A stretch of DNA of 64,000 nt, taken from assembly GCA_027623325.1 (NCBI GenBank), contig JAQBXY010000014.1:19651-83650 (forward strand). The letters are read 5' to 3'. Shown one piece after another: positions 63,046 to 64,000 of the stretch (the stretch's first letter is position 1; every line of letters begins with the position of its first letter). This DNA comes from Gemmatimonadota bacterium (lineage in GTDB: Bacteria > Gemmatimonadota > Gemmatimonadetes > Longimicrobiales > Gaopeijiaceae). The notes below the pieces were generated by a model. The model made no database searches and was not told the DNA's origin. It saw only the letters and a list, made by a program, of their open reading frames with translations. The translations under genes were made by a program, and so were the position numbers.

Positions 63046-64000
63046 GTGCCACGACGCGACGATTTAGAGACGATCCTCATCCTTGGCTCTGGCCCGATCA
63101 TCATCGGGCAGGCCTGCGAGTTCGACTATTCAGGAACTCAAGCGGTTCGAGCCCTCAAGGAAGAGGGCTACCGCGTCGTCCTGGTGAATTCGAATCCCGC
63201 CACGATCATGACCGATCCGGACCTCGCGGACCGGACCTACATCGAGCCGATTACGGCGGAATGGGTCGAAAAGGTCATCGAGCGAGAGAAGCCTGACGCC
63301 TTGCTTCCCACGATGGGCGGACAGACTGCGCTCAACGTCGCGATGGACCTCTTTCATGCCGGGATTCTCGAGAAGCACGGTGTGGAGTTGATCGGCGCGA
63401 ACGAGCGCTCAATCGAAATGGCGGAGGACAGAGAGAAGTTCACGGAGGCGATGCATCGGATCGGCTTGAAGGTGCCGACCGGGGGGTTCGCCGGAACGGT
63501 AGAGGAGGCCCTGGCCATCGTCGAGACGACGCTCTACCCGGCGATCATACGACCGTCGTTCACCATGGGCGGGACCGGCGGCGGCATCGCGTACAATCGC
63601 GAGGAGTTCGAGATCCAGGTTCGCAAGGGCCTCGACGCGTCGCCGATCAGGGAAGTGTTGGTCGACCGGTCGGTCATCGGCTGGAAAGAATACGAACTCG
63701 AGGTCGTGCGAGACGGCAGCGACAACGTGATCATCGTCTGCTCCATCGAGAACTTCGACCCGATGGGGGTCCACACAGGCGACTCGATTACCGTCGCCCC
63801 GGCACAGACGCTGACCGACGTCGAGTACCAGAAAATGAGGAACGCCGCAATCGCGATCATCCGCGAAATCGGTGTCGAGGCGGGCGGCTGCAACATCCAG
63901 TTCGCGATCAATCCCGACGATGGAGAGATGCTCATCGTCGAGATGAATCCGAGGGTCTCCCGGTCGTCAGCGCTCGCGTCGAAAGCGACGGGCTTCCCGA
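63046..64000 (+). CDS. carB: Carbamoyl-phosphate synthase large subunit (partial, C-terminus outside window)
   Basis: About 318 codons of the N-terminal carboxyphosphate domain are seen, starting with GTG 63046. [43 protein letters not shown] and [13 protein letters not shown] are unmistakable. It makes carbamoyl phosphate for arginine and pyrimidine synthesis with the small subunit CarA, which is not in the window. No stop occurs before the window edge. Confidence 0.97.
   Translation, partial: MPRRDDLETILILGSGPIIIGQACEFDYSGTQAVRALKEEGYRVVLVNSNPATIMTDPDLADRTYIEPITAEWVEKVIEREKPDALLPTMGGQTALNVAMDLFHAGILEKHGVELIGANERSIEMAEDREKFTEAMHRIGLKVPTGGFAGTVEEALAIVETTLYPAIIRPSFTMGGTGGGIAYNREEFEIQVRKGLDASPIREVLVDRSVIGWKEYELEVVRDGSDNVIIVCSIENFDPMGVHTGDSITVAPAQTLTDVEYQKMRNAAIAIIREIGVEAGGCNIQFAINPDDGEMLIVEMNPRVSRSSALASKATGFP

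Noticed and set aside
1..64000. CRISPR arrays, tRNA or rRNA genes, transposases, integrases
   Set aside because: None was found when reading both strands; repeats seen are limited to the 150-bp pair and short inverted repeats.

Overview
The window is dense, GC-rich bacterial chromosome (about 60 genes, almost no non-coding DNA, many GTG starts). Gemmatimonadota or a close relative is the best guess. The basis is a DUF5916 outer-membrane protein, a PadR/ADOP-type ABC permease pair, many secreted amidohydrolases and peptidases, and several lipoproteins and Tat substrates. No rRNA, tRNA, CRISPR array, integrase or transposase was seen. The DUF5916 gene (left) and carB (right) are cut by the window ends.

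Left part (1-7.8 kb): the DUF5916 gene, a methyltransferase interrupted by an in-frame TGA, and a Tat-targeted class V aminotransferase. The aminotransferase sits between two 150-bp direct repeats that carry the 3' ends of the genes on either side, so it looks like an inserted segment. Secreted proteins and a truncated lipoprotein-like remnant follow. At 7.9-13.6 kb is a molybdenum hydroxylase operon: Tat-signalled 2Fe-2S subunit, Mo subunit, FAD subunit with an extra cysteine cluster, membrane cytochrome b and small accessory genes. A PadR regulator and ADOP permease follow, with two palindromes spaced two helical turns apart upstream.

Middle (17.4-34.5 kb): a frameshifted GYF-like membrane protein; a second molybdenum system (a 4Fe-4S/NrfD fusion, a catalytic subunit without a Tat signal, a TorD-like chaperone and a SulP transporter), which suggests sulfur oxyanion oxidation facing the cytoplasm; then a GH109-like oxidoreductase and a galactokinase. 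Next is a two-gene heme-copper module like nitric oxide reductase, whose catalytic subunit has Asn where a metal-binding His is expected. A sodium/solute symporter and a nucleotidyltransferase follow on the other strand and may belong with the sugar genes.

Right part (34.6-64 kb): proBA, a Rieske-glutamate synthase-like fusion, small membrane proteins with strong terminators, a radical SAM protein, peptidases, a pair of amidohydrolases with metal-binding residues lost from some domains, a paralogue of the GYF-like protein, cyanophycinase, an Nfu-like protein, glycyl-tRNA synthetase, an NSS transporter, endonuclease III, an HD protein, an M6 metalloprotease, a 38-residue membrane protein and carB.

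All calls come from reading sequence motifs; no database search was run.
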